The notes below the pieces were generated by a model that saw only the letters and a program-made list of their open reading frames with translations, was not told the DNA's origin and ran no database searches. Both the position numbers and the translations under genes were made by a program. This document shows, piece by piece, positions 1 through 11,514 of a DNA stretch of 64,000 bases (position 1 is the stretch's first letter; every line of letters starts with the position of its first letter). The DNA is from Brassica napus (taxonomy: Eukaryota; Streptophyta; Magnoliopsida; Brassicales; Brassicaceae): the NCBI RefSeq assembly GCF_020379485.1, contig NC_063445.1:53097422-53161421 (forward strand), in the 5' to 3' direction.

Positions 1-1
1 G

Positions 2-241
2 ACAGAGAACAAAGCAGGAGAGGCCAAAGAGTATGGTCAAAACCACTACGAAAATACCGGTTTTGCTGCTGAGATCGGTGGTTTTAGGATTTGGAACAAG
101 ATCTCGATGGGTCACAGCTCGTACTCTTGTTCTCGACATGCCTGCAGTTGTCAATGTCTCATAGATAAAATCGAAGTTTCATGTTTTTCAAAGTTAATTA
201 ATACTTTGCATTGTTTTACATCTATATATGAGAAACATTGA
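2..241 (+). other. Unassigned open frame at the left edge
   Basis: One plus-strand frame stays open from the window edge to a TGA at 239-241, about 79 codons, and could be the 3' end of a gene that starts outside the window. I do not recognise the translated residues, and another frame is also open to about 171, so a chance open frame is as likely. The following 241-1124 is AT-rich with no gene I can support. Confidence 0.15.
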
Positions 242-1124
242 AAATGGGAGGAAAAGAAAAAGGTGAGCATATTTGATAAAATATATTAAAAAGAAAAGGG
301 GAATTGTAGAATTGCTTCAGCCAAAGGTTGCTTAAAAGCCAAAGATTCGAAGGTTCCTTTTCATATTTTTGATTAAATACTGTAAATTGTTTTGGTATAA
401 TGTCCATTGACGATGAGGTGTAAAATATATAATGTGACGAGAGTTCGTTAGTGGTCATAGGTGGATGATTCTTTTCATGCAGTACACGTACTGATAGAAC
501 ATGATCTACTTTGTATCAATCTTGTGTTCACACATGAACATCGTATTGTACATTTTTTTTTAGTGTGTTATTGTACATTTTCATTTATCCTGAAAATAAA
601 TAATTACTTAAGAATACACAATCATGGCTTGCGTGATATGTTCTGTTGTTTACGCAATCTCCAGCCGTTGCTGCATCCGAGACATTATACTAGCTAAGCC
701 CCCACGTTATCCGTCCACCATCTCCTACAACATCAGAAATTCGGCGCGTAGATGCTTTGTTTCACAACTTTATAAGCTTTATCCAAATTTACGTCCCCCA
801 AGTTGAGTCTGGAGCATTACAGAAAGTGTGATTGGCTCAACTCTAACCCATTCTACCAAAAAAATCCATAAATAAAAAGATAGTGAAGAGTTTCCAAATT
901 AACCACAACGTGAAACCGCGTGAAGAGTCACTTAAGCGACGTTCGTTTCAAGGTCGATGTCACCTACTACTACGGCTTAAATGTTGTTTATAAGTTGTAT
1001 AATTTTTGTAAATACAATTATGTTTGTTAAAATTTACAATTTACAATTATGTAAGTATTCTAATTTTTTACTTATATTTTTAATCTTTAATATTAATTTT
1101 TTACTAATTGTGTTTTTTTTTCAG

Positions 1125-2174
1125 CAAGAGTTCAACTGAAATTCCGATGAGACGCTCTTTATCTATCACCACTTCGTCCATAAAGTTATGGACAACTATG
1201 GGAAGCAGATCCACGAGTGGAAGAAAAAGTGGGAAATCAATAAGGTTCGATTTAATTTATTAAACAATTTTTTAATTTATTAAACTATTTTTAAATTTAA
1301 TAAACTATTTTTTTTTTATATTAAAAGGTACCAAAGTCGATGAACGACACGGTCTGGAAGGAGTTGTGTGCGCATTGGGATAAGGAAGAGACGAAAGAAA
1401 CTTCTTCCACCAACTCCACCAACCGCAGGAGCGACCGTAAAGGGAAGGGCATCTACAAGCATAACTTGGGTGCTCAATCTATTGCCACTCTGGGAGATCG
1501 CATGGTAAGTTCAAATGTTTTTTCTTCAATTATTTGAGTTTCAGAATTTTAATTTAATGTGCATTTCTTCTAATTTCTAATGTTTCTTTAATTTATGTTT
1601 TTTTTCAAGGCGGAAGAAAATGATGGCGAGCCGGTTGATGATCTCGCCCTAATGAGGAGGGCGTATACCAACAAGAAGACCGGCCAGATTGATGACGGTC
1701 TTGTGAGGGACGTGGTCGACCTGGTCCAAACTCAGGTGGTAGACGAAGTGTCTCAGCTTCAAACCGAGGATGACGCTTCGACGGCTTCGACCAACTTGTC
1801 TCGGTGTCGAATCAACGAAATCGTTGAATCCGTAAGTTCTTTTTTTTTAAAGTTCAATTCATTTATTTTTTTGTTTAAATTTGTAAATTTGGCTATTTTC
1901 TATTCAGTCGGTTCCAAAGAAAAAGGGACGTTTGGTCGGTTTGGGTCGTCGCACCCGGTCGGTTCCTCCTTCTTCTGCACCACCGCCCTTTGTTGATCCA
2001 GAAGTACTTACGGCTCAGTTGAAGGACAAAGATGATCGTATATCTTTGTTGGAGACCCAGATGGCGGCTCAACAGGCGGGCTATGAGGCACAGAGGAGGC
2101 TAAACCAGCAAATGATGGAGATGATGCAGAGGATGTACCCGAACGAGGTGTTCCCAGACGTGCCAGACCCGTAG
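1125..2174 (+). pseudogene. CACTA (En/Spm) Transposase_24-type gene, 3' exons, broken
   Basis: Four exons joined by short phase-0 GT-AG introns can be read: 1125-1244, 1328-1504, 1610-1831 and 1908-2174. The product matches my recollection of the plant Ptta/En/Spm transposase-associated protein (Transposase_24 family): a W-K-K-K-W segment in the first exon, a [14 protein letters not shown] stretch, a KKTGQIDDGLV stretch, a basic KKKGR patch and a C-terminal coiled coil rich in Gln and Met ending in FPDVPDP. The first exon carries an in-frame TGA at 1137-1139, and no upstream exons or partner transposase gene are seen, so this is a decayed remnant. The element right end lies 640 bp downstream, which fits the usual position of this gene in Brassicaceae CACTA elements. 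Host function is not expected. Confidence 0.72.
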
Positions 2175-2815
2175 ATTATTTTTTTTTTCCCAAAAACTCG
2201 GAATGTTTTATTTTTATTTGTGAAACTTTGAATATTAATTAATATGATTTTAATTTTAATTTTAATTTCATATTTTCAAATTTAAATTTCAGAAATTTTA
2301 TTTTTTTAAAAAAATTAATATTTTTTACATTCCGAGGAAATTAATTATATTTTTCACGCGATCGATCGATGCGTTTTTGGATATAAATCCATCGATCGAT
2401 CTGTTTACAAAAAAAAGTTCGAAATATACCGAGGGACATGTTCCCTCGGTATATTCCGAGGGAACATGTCCCTCGGTATAATCCGAGGGAACAGTTCCGT
2501 CGGTATATTCCTATCGATCGATGTATATATGTCTAAAACGCATCGATCGATGAACGTCCGAGGAAATATCCCGACGAAGCTCTCCCTCGGTATATTCCGA
2601 GGACATTTCCGACAAAATAATGGTCCTCGGAATATCCTCGGAAATTTGTTTCCTCGGAATTCCGTCGGAAAATTCCGAGGGATTTCCGACGAAATAAGAA
2701 ATTCCGAGGAATTATTTCCGACGACTTGTTTCGTCGGTATGTCGTCGGAATAACGGTATTCCGACGAAATTCCGACGATTTTTTCCCTCAGAATCTTTGA
2801 TGTTTTCTTGTAGTG
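2175..2815 (+). mobile_element. CACTA element right end with subterminal repeats
   Basis: Downstream of the transposase-associated gene, 2405-2790 is packed with short direct and inverted copies of CCGAGGGAAC-like and CCGACGAA-like motifs, as expected for subterminal binding arrays of CACTA elements. It ends with TTTTCTTGTAGTG at 2803-2815, the reverse complement of the CACTACAAGAAAA terminus common in Brassica CACTA elements. The 3 bp after it are ATA. No left terminus is found in 1-1124, so the element is truncated or begins outside the window. Four palindromic ATCGATCGAT decamers lie at 2361, 2391, 2513 and 2542. Long open frames here on both strands are translated repeats, not genes. Confidence 0.75.
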
Positions 2816-2955
2816 ATAGCTTTTATGTTTCAATATATAGGATGTTCTCATATTTCTAAGTAGTTTTAAGTTTATCAAAAACTGTGTAACCAATCAAATT
2901 TAATAGTTTTATTTTGTAATTGGTTGAATAGTTTTTAATTTAAAATTTTCATGAT

Positions 2956-2990
2956 ACTAGATCCTTTCTCCGCGCTACACGCGGATAATA
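2956..2990 (-). mobile_element. Helitron-type 3' terminus (orphan)
   Basis: Read on the minus strand, this site has a 5-bp GC stem (2970-2974 with 2980-2984, loop CTACA) followed by CTAGT (2956-2960), the layout of Arabidopsis and Brassica Helitron 3' ends (hairpin then CTRRT). The element body would extend to higher coordinates, but I found no matching 5' TC terminus, so its length is unknown. It sits about 140 bp from the CACTA right end. Confidence 0.5.
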
Positions 2991-5090
2991 TATTTAAATT
3001 TGTTACATTTATCATTTTTATTTGTATGTGAATTTTTGTATATTAAATTATATATAACTAATTTTAAAATTTGATTTGTTTTTATATTTTTAGTTCGAAG
3101 TAAGTATTTCTATTATATGTAACATAATTAACTAATAAAATATGAAAAATCAAGTCCGAGATTTTAGAGTTATGTAAAAAAAAAATAATTATGTATAGAA
3201 CATAAATTATCTTAGTTTAAAAGATCGGAATCTCATCTCGAATAAATTCACGAAAAGAAAAAGTACTTCAATAACCTACTTAAAATATAAAACCCCATTT
3301 TCAGAAAAAACGTACTTAATAATATTTTTTAACGTGTAATAGTTGAAAACTAACAATTGAATATCGATCTAGAATATTATTTTAATATATCTAATGGTAA
3401 AATATTAATTGTAATAAACAAATTTTGAATTTTGTAATATTACATGAATTAGAAGTCCTAAAAATCTAAAATCTATTTTATTAGCATAATATATTTTTTA
3501 TTCATTTATTATTTTGATGCTACAAAATATTGCTTTAGTTTTATTTGTATATTATTTTTTTTAATAATTTAGTTTCTTTTTAAGTAATTTTAAAATTATC
3601 AAGAATACAATATATTTAAAATTATTTATTTAAATATATTCAAATATGATGTCTCATTTTTATGTGTGTTTGAGTTGAACATATTTAATTTGTAGTTTGT
3701 ATATTTAATAACACCTTGTTGCGTGCCGTTATATGGTTTTAATAAATGTGTTGTCATTTCATTTTTATTATTATTAACATGTTTTTTTAGTGATCAGTGA
3801 TAATTTTTTTAACGTTATGTATTATATTTTATCGTATATTTTCTATCTCTTCATGCTGGCACTTTTTTTAGAATCTTTTTAATTAAATAATAGGTTTAAA
3901 GATGTAAATAAAATTGTATATGTTGTAAATTTAGATTTTTAGTGTAACTAAGCACTATCAATTATGGAAATTATATTATGATTTTATTTTACTAAATCTT
4001 TCTTTCTGTGTATATTTTTTTGTTTTATTTTTTATTTTTACAATTTTATTGCCTTATTCTCTAATTGCAGAGAATTATTATTTCCAATTTTTGTTTCATA
4101 TACCTTAAAAGTCTTCGGTTGATTTTTGTTTGTTTTCAAAATACTAATATCATCAGATAGAAAAACTTAAACTCCAAGAATGGAGTGGATATTTGTGCGA
4201 GAGAAAACTGATTTAGCCACTAATATAGTGAGATATATTATAATATTAGAAGGTATGAAAACTCTTCTTTGTTGTCATACGCTGGACATAATTAAGTTGT
4301 TGTCAATTGATTCTATATTTGTGATAACTGGAAATACATCTTTATGTCTTCCTTACATCATCTTTAATGGGTTTACGGTTCGACCATTTCTAATATACTG
4401 AGAGTAACATAATATTAGATGTTGATTATCTCCTTCCAATTAGGAATGCACAAAATGAGAGAAATTTAAGGTGAGACCACTTTACAATTTTGTCATCATA
4501 TCTATATAGAGTTAGTTTATAGATTACTTTATATATTACTTTATCCGTTTCAAAATGTAACCAGTTTTAATTAAAATCTGTAATATTTAAAAGTTATTAC
4601 TTTAGAAAACTGTCTTTTAATATATAAATTTAATCAATTACACAGTAATTTACATAATTTAATTGACCACACAATATCCAATAAATATAAAGTTGTATTG
4701 AAATATAAAAAACAATTTATATTATGAAACAAAAAATACTTTTAAACCATTATATTGTAAAACAAATGAAATATTTAAATTATATTGAAACATTAGAATA
4801 GTAAGAATCAGAAAAGCTGAAATCTCAACGTCGATCATTTACGTCGGTCATGCCTTAGACCATCTCCAATGCATTCCTTTATTTTTTCTCTAAAATAGAG
4901 GAATTTCATAATAGAGATGGATTTGTCTCCGATGTATTTTTCTATTTTCTCTCCTAAAATAGAATATTCTTGATTTATTATTTTCTAAGTTTACAAATAA
5001 TATTTTTTATTTGTGAAAATTGAAAACCAGCCCAATTTATTTTAGTATTTTATAAAATTATGATATTATTTACACTAAATATTTCTTTAC
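2991..5090. other. AT-rich intergenic DNA, no gene seen
   Basis: Very AT-rich with no supported coding region; the frame at 4180-4401 lacks recognisable domains. Part may be the body of the Helitron ending at 2956. A Stowaway-like end is suggested near 4540 (ATCCGTTTCAAAATGTAA), but the opposite end is not evident. A GACCATCTCCAATG sequence near 4858, typical of plant MITE ends, is also unpaired. Confidence 0.4.
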
Positions 5091-5097
5091 AGACTAT

Positions 5098-6440
5098 TTG
5101 ATACCACTTAAATTACCCTAAGGAGTGAATTACTCTCCCAAATAAGAGGTTCAGTTGCAGTACTTAGGGATCGAATCCACAAGGAGCTAGAGAACCTATT
5201 AAATCTAATCAAATTATTAATTTTAAGTGTTTGTTGTTTTATGGTTTAAAAGTAAATAGCAATCTTAATTGAGCAAGTCTATTGCTCGACTAACAAGATG
5301 ATTGGGGGTGTAACTTATTAGAAGATATTAGATGCAAGGTTTCTATTCAGGTGTTGGAGATTATAATCCTATAGATGCCTAACAGTTGCATGCATGATAT
5401 ATTAGAGCTCAACTCCTTAATCACAGTGATCAGCGATGACAATGTTTCACTGGTTAACTAACTAGATCTTGGATCTCAACTGTCGTCTTTTGATCACAAG
5501 AAAGTGTCGATCGATGATTCTACAGGGATATCGATCGATACACCTTTCGCAATATCGATCGATTGTCAGAAGACAATATCGATCGATGCTTCTAGCTAAG
5601 CCCTAGGCGCAGATTGATAATGCTCACTAGTCTCCTAGATCAGCGGTTAGCATCTCTCTATCAGTCCTAGCATGACAGATTAGATTCAGGACAGGATGAT
5701 CAAGGATGCTTGACTCATGCTAATTCCTGGGTTCATGTTCTAGTTAGCAAGGCTAAAACAAGCATTAATGAACAATCAATCAATGAATATCACAACTTAG
5801 CAAATCTATAGTTGGGGCTAATCCATCTAACCTATTTGAACCCTGAATCTAACAAGTGAACTACTCAGACATAGCTAAACAATTCATGACACAAAATATA
5901 GATAAAAACTGCATAGAATAGAATAGATGAATCAATGGAGTTCCAATCACAAATCTCTCTATGATTTTCTCTCCTAAAACTCTCTGCTGAAAATAAGAAT
6001 ACAATGGTGGCCAAAAAGCTCTCTTGCCTCCTAACACTTAGGCAAGTATATATCTATTAGGTTAAAAACTCGTCAGGGGTAATCTTGTAATATGGTGAAG
6101 CATTGAGTTTAAAGTCGGCTGGAACCAAGTCACGCATCTCGCGTCTCGACATCGATCGATGGTACAAGATGTACATCGATCGATCATAATCTTCAATCAT
6201 CGAGGCTTCTCTTCTGTATCGATCGACGGCACTGGATGTGCATCGAACGATTGCTTCTTCTTCGTATCGATCTCTAATGGTCAGCTCAGATGAAATCTCT
6301 TTTAAGCTCCTAAATGCTCCATAATCATCACTTTACTCCAAGATACTCTTGAACCTGAAAACATACCTAATATGATAGAATATATAATATATAGATAGTA
6401 AAATACTTATATACCATGGATGAAAATTGGTCAAATCCAT
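5098..6440 (+). mobile_element. Retroelement-like remnant with 24-bp ATCGATCGAT arrays
   Basis: Two clusters of the decamer ATCGATCGAT occur with a 24-bp period. In the first, copies start at 5506, 5530, 5554 and 5578 (the first has G for A at position 1). In the second they start at 6151, 6175, 6199 (degenerate), 6218, 6242 and 6266 (the last two degenerate). In the plus frame each array encodes an eight-residue repeat with a Ser-Ile-Asp core. Similar SID repeats are known to me from Brassicaceae gypsy-type ORF1 proteins. The upstream piece at 5125-5200 resembles conserved retroelement leader DNA. No LTR pair, reverse transcriptase or integrase was seen, so classification is tentative. Confidence 0.45.
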
Positions 6441-8669
6441 GGTGTATTACTATTATATAAATAAAAATATATAATTATATTTATATAAATAATATATTTA
6501 TCTGGGGTTCTCTTCTCTTCTTTGCTATTTTATTAAATATCTCTAACACATTGTAGAGATATTAACTATTATAGTATCTAGTGCTGTGAAGATGCATGCA
6601 TGCACGTGTAATGTACAAATTTAAATAATATATTTAATAACTTATATTTATAACCAAACTCATCTCCACAATCATGATCAATGCTCACATTATGTGATAA
6701 GCGGGGTTCTCTTTGTAATTGATGTTTAGAGGTTGTAGTAGATCAAAATGTGACAATTCTTTTTGGTTATTCATGGTCTTCTTGATTTTCCAGATTGACA
6801 TATGCAATGATGGAAATGTAATACTTGCCATCAGAATAGGAACTCGTTACTTCTTGTATTAGTGCAGTATTTTTTTTAACCAACCTTTCCTAGCTTCTTA
6901 AGTTTTTCGTTAGATTTCATTTTACTATATTCATTTTCTTTATCACAAGTTGTAAGTGTCTTTGTTTAGTTGCCAGATTGATCATATGCAAACTTCTCCT
7001 TAAAATAATACAAGACATTCTCTTTGTTTTTTCATATTTTCGTAAAGACTTACTTACAATCAATAGGCCATTTTTGTTTTGTCACATTTTCTTAAAGACT
7101 TGTGCAATCAACATGCCTTTATATGAAGGACTATTCTATATAGCTTAAAGTGCAACAAAGAAACAACGGTTTTCAACAAACCAAATTTACGTAGGTAATT
7201 AGGACTTGGATAACGTTATTTGGAGTGAAAATTTGTAAAAAACTACCGTTTGTGCTTAGAATTTTGGAGTCCTCCTACTTGAAATAGAAACTTAGGTGAT
7301 CTCAGTGATTTGTGATGATTCTTAGCATATAGACAGACCATTCTTTCCTCAAATCAGAGCAACACTTTGTCCTGTGTTCTTCAAGTGAGTTAGTATCACC
7401 GATGAGGCGATATGACAATTCTTCTCAGAAACTCCATAACGTCAAGCCCACGATACCCGCACAACCGCTCAACGCACCTTACGTTCAGCACTATTAAATC
7501 ATCACATATAAATGCATTAAGTAACTTTTGATCAAGTAACGTTCAGCACATAAAAAGCATCACAAATAACGTTCAGCACTATTAAATCATCACATATAAA
7601 TAGCACCAAAGGATATGATCAAGTAACTTTTTCCCTGAAAAGTGTTTTTTTTTATACTAATTGGTGTCTTTATGAGATGGTGTTGTTGCTGATCGTCTCC
7701 AAAAAAGCTTCCACACGCTTAATTTCTGTATTCACAGACTCTAGTAACATGTCTAACTAAAACCTGAAACCATATTAGGAAATTAATAGATCAGATGGAA
7801 TTAAAATTTGTTTGGGAAATAGATTGTTAGGCAAAAAACAAACACATGTATTAACATAAATTTCAAAAACTTAGTTAAATTACAAGGAAAGACTCAATCG
7901 GATAAAAACATTCATGATCTCACAAATGTTATTGGAATATTCCTAATCTAGATATAGTAAGAATTTCGAGGAATCTAATATGTATGAGTTAAACATCCTC
8001 ACTCTTGTGTAATAGATACCCAGTCATCAGTATATACCGTTTCACATAGTGTGTTTCTGTAGTTTGGAATCTGAATAGGATACTGTACATGAGAAATCAA
8101 ATTATATGTTATACAGCACAAACTGAAGTATCGTAGATAATGTTTCAGAGGCTGACGTCATCTGGCATATATACCTACCACCGTTACCTTCATAATTGAC
8201 AGAAGCTTGGGCTGTGGAAATTTTCTTCAGATTTTCGACGCTCGTGTAGCTCTAACCTGTCATCTCAACTAACCACTATCCATTTTATCTGAGTTACAAC
8301 CAAATATTTTTTTTTAACAACAAATGAGTCTTCTTGTCGTCTTAACAATCACAAGTTAACAAAAAAAATAATTAAAAATCAGTCTTTGATCCATAAAGCA
8401 CACAACTTTCTTATGTACATAACCAAAAATAGTAGAAAGCTGAGCAATACCAACACCATCGAGCGTAGACGGTACCACCAGCTTCTCCTAAAATCTCTGT
8501 TCAACACCTAGACTCATATTCTCTTTTTATTACTTGTTTGATTTTTTAGATAAAAAGTAACTTTTTTAATAAATGTGTTTTACCTAAAAAATTTTATATT
8601 TAGAATCTTATATTTAGAAACAGATGGAGTATTACTTTTTTATGATTTATAAAACAATAGTTTACCTCT
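6441..8669. other. AT-rich intergenic DNA, no gene seen
   Basis: No coding region supported on either strand. A short tandem duplication lies at 7480-7600 (listed separately). The last 80 bp contains AGAAACAGATGGAGTA near 8617, which looks like one end of a Stowaway MITE, but no partner end was identified. Confidence 0.4.
7480..7601. repeat. 88-bp offset tandem duplication
   Basis: A block of about 33 bp beginning AACGTTCAGCACTATTAAAT occurs at 7480-7512 and again at 7568-7600, an 88-bp offset. A third partial copy (AACGTTCAGCAC) lies near 7538, and GATCAAGTAAC is also repeated. Function is unknown; this looks like ordinary slippage or unequal duplication. Confidence 0.7.
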
Positions 8670-8677
8670 GTTACTAT

Positions 8678-9699
8678 TAGAGATGTCAAACAGGTTTACC
8701 CATCCTGTCCCGAACCGCGGCGGGTTAGTCATCGAGTGGGTCACAGCGGACCTGTTCCGCGCGGACTGCGGTCCTCAAAATGCCGGCCCAAACCCGTATC
8801 GCAAAACATATAGGCCTTCGCAGGCCGTCCCGCGGGATGCCTCCTTATCAAACCGCCTACTACAGCTTCCTTCATAAATGTTCAAGTTGAAGAGTTGTGT
8901 AAGAGAGTTGAAGAGAGCCCATTAAGATTCACTAAAGCCTTATCAAAATCAATGCCATAAACCTATGTTTGTGCTTGCGTTCTTGAGTTAAAAGTTTTTT
9001 TTTGTTATCAGCCTAAGATTTTATTAAGTTTGAATCTGATTGAGTTGTTGTCTTTGTAATAACTTGGCTCAAGTGTATGTTTTCATCAAACCATCTCTCT
9101 TTGTAATTCTTTGGATTTAAAAAAAAATCGTGAATCACTTCGTCAAATTATACAAGTGACATGATATACAATTAACTTTTCCCCTAAACAATATCATTGT
9201 AACCAAATTTAATTTAAGAAAAACACCTGAGAACAAAACCAATCAACTTAAACAAGAAATCCATATTGTAATAAAGAAATTCATAGTTGTGTGTAATAAA
9301 AAGAGAAAACCAAATCAAAACACCACCAGAGCTCGAATCGTCATCGCTGGAGCTGGAGTCGTCATCGCCAGATCTCGAATCATCATCACCGGAGCTCGAA
9401 TCATCATCGCCGGAACTCCTTATGTTTTATGGGGAAAAGTCACAAGAATCGTTTTCTTCTCACTCCCTCTCTCTCTCTCTTTCGTTTTTTTAGGTAAAAT
9501 AAGAAATGAAAAAAAAAATGCGGGTCCATGTAATCCTGCATGACCCGTTTCGGTCCATCCCGCAAAAGGCCCAGTCCCGCAAAGACCTGTTCCGCGAGGC
9601 CCGCAAATTTGCGGACCTAGAAAACCTCGTCTCAGTACCGTCCCGCTACGGTCCTTTACGGAATAGGCCTGCGGTTCAAGTCCATGAATGTCATCTCTA
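8678..9699. mobile_element. Non-autonomous hAT element, 1,022 bp, with target duplication
   Basis: The ends are inverted: TAGAGATGTCAAAC at the left, and TAGAGATGACATTC when the right end is read on the minus strand. Immediately outside are 8-bp repeats, GTTACTAT (8670-8677) and GTTACTGT (9700-9707), 7 of 8 matching, as for hAT transposition. Both ends have GC-rich subterminal DNA with repeated CGGGTT, CCCGCA and GCGGAC-like motifs, unlike the AT-rich flanks. No transposase domain is encoded. A 21-bp minisatellite lies inside at 9329-9412. The slightly diverged target duplication suggests an older insertion. Confidence 0.8.
9329..9412 (+). repeat. 21-bp minisatellite encoding (P)ELESSS
   Basis: Four adjacent 21-bp units of the type GAGCTCGAATCATCATCGCCG occur inside the hAT element. 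In the frame starting at 9287 they give four copies of a seven-residue acidic-serine unit close to ELESSSP, within a 68-codon open frame ending at 9493. Codon-multiple period and conservation of Glu/Leu/Glu are suggestive, but no family is recognised and no splice context was found. It may be a captured fragment of a host gene or simple expansion. Confidence 0.6.
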
Positions 9700-9707
9700 G
9701 TTACTGT

Positions 9708-11514
9708 TATTTTACATTTTTAGTTATTATAAATTGTTTTATATCTATCTAAACTATTAAAATTGAAGTACAATTAGTATTTAATCCTGATTTTTTTAGT
9801 AATTACCGTCTAATGCCATTAGCCTTAAACACGGTCGTTTTATAACTATATACTAAACCAGCATAATCTCATGAAGTCTGATTCGTCTTTCTGGTCATCG
9901 GTTTATCTTTTCCGTTTGGGGATTGTGTTGGCTTTTAATAAAATCTTATCTCTTAGAGATCGACTCTTTTTTTTATTTATGATCAAATCGTTTGGTGCTT
10001 TGTTTTCTATATTAAGTTGTTGATTTGATCGGTTGTTTAGTTTATGTCGTATTTGATTGACAAAAGTAAAGGATATAGATGAAGAATCATTCAACTTCAA
10101 AGATGAATTGCTTGAAGGGAGGAGCTGGACAAAGGCGTTCAAAGAGCACCGGTGAAGTCAGAATTACGAAGACGGCGTGTTAGTGAAGCCGTGATCTTCC
10201 AGCAATGTTACTGTTCAATTGGGCTTATATTGGACTTTGAGCATTATGTTTGAATGTAATCGTTGATGGACTTTTCTATCAATAGATAACCATAATTTAT
10301 ATGTAACCGATTTTAGATATTCGAAAAAGGAATATTATTTTACACTTCCTCTCTCCCATATGTTTGTATATAGTGGGGCTTATTGAATCAATTTTTTTAG
10401 AAAATTCAAGGTTTGAATAAATAAAAAAAAATCCGAAATTTGAGTAAATCCTAGAAAGATTTGTTACAGATTTTAAGGTTTTTTTTTTTAAAAAAAGAAA
10501 TTTCAGTATTCTTGATTTTTTTTTTTAAATTTAAATATTTATTTAAATAAAATATTTATTTTAAAATTACTATAATTTGTCATTTTATCGTTTTATGAAA
10601 TATTATAATTTATATATTTTTTTTTAAGTTTCAAATACCATAATAAAAGTTGGTATTTTGATTCATTGTCATTCCACTATAAAATATTATACAAATGAGA
10701 TTTTATTGGCAAAATACCATAAGTTGATATTTTAATTTTGGTTTAGCACATATCGTATATTACTAATCTAATTCATTAACTTAAATTATTAACTAATTAA
10801 AATTTTCAAAAAGCTAAACTTATTTTTTAATGTTTTTGTCTAAACCTGTCTTTATTTTAAAAAATCTCAATATCAACTTTGAACTTTATATATAACTTCA
10901 AATCAAAATATAGAAGTATTCTTATTACTCTATTATGTTATGTTTTAATGTTTACTAAAATAAAATGAATAAAAACATTAACCCACAAAAAGATATACAT
11001 AAACTCATAACTTATAAAGCTTAGAAGCTAAACACATTGAACAAAATAAACAAATGTCAAAACTGAATAACATGTTAATACTAAAACGCTAAAAAATATA
11101 ATAAAAAAACAAATATCGATCGAACTCTAATATACATTATTATATAATCCTCTTAAAACATGTAATCTTTATAGATAGAAATGTTATCTTCTTTGATATT
11201 AGTCATATTATTTTAGTTTAAACTGAAAATAAATTGCACTATTTTCATCAATATTTCGCAATAATATCAACGAAAATGAAAATCCAACAAAACTACTAAT
11301 AGCAACAAAACAGAGTAAGGAATCACGAAAATAAAAAGGGAAACAATCATAACGTTTATCAAACATTTATCCTATTTAACTCTCACACTCCAACAAGCTA
11401 CTACATATCTTCAAGAAACACTATAACCAAACAAAATACTGAACTTTATAATCAAAAGATCGATGTTCATTGGGTTAATACGCGTTCTCTTGTACGATCC
11501 ACTTGCTAGTAATA
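9708..11514. other. AT-rich 3' flank of the MYB gene
   Basis: No supported gene. The minus-strand frame at 9903-10142 has no recognised domain. Long A/T runs occupy 10380-11300. This is the downstream side of the minus-strand MYB gene and would hold its 3' UTR and polyadenylation region, which cannot be pinpointed by eye. Confidence 0.4.

Noticed and set aside
2405..2893. 162-codon minus frame and overlapping 95-codon plus frame
   Set aside because: Both translate the CCGAGG/CCGACG subterminal repeats of the CACTA element; composition is repeat-driven and no domain is present.
5160..5190. GGGATCGAATCC resembling a tRNA T-arm
   Set aside because: No acceptor stem, anticodon arm or D-arm could be found around it; it belongs to retroelement leader-like DNA.
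5098..6440. CRISPR-like regular spacing of a palindrome
   Set aside because: The period is 24 bp with variable 14-bp spacers in codon phase inside a eukaryotic retroelement; no repeats of CRISPR length.
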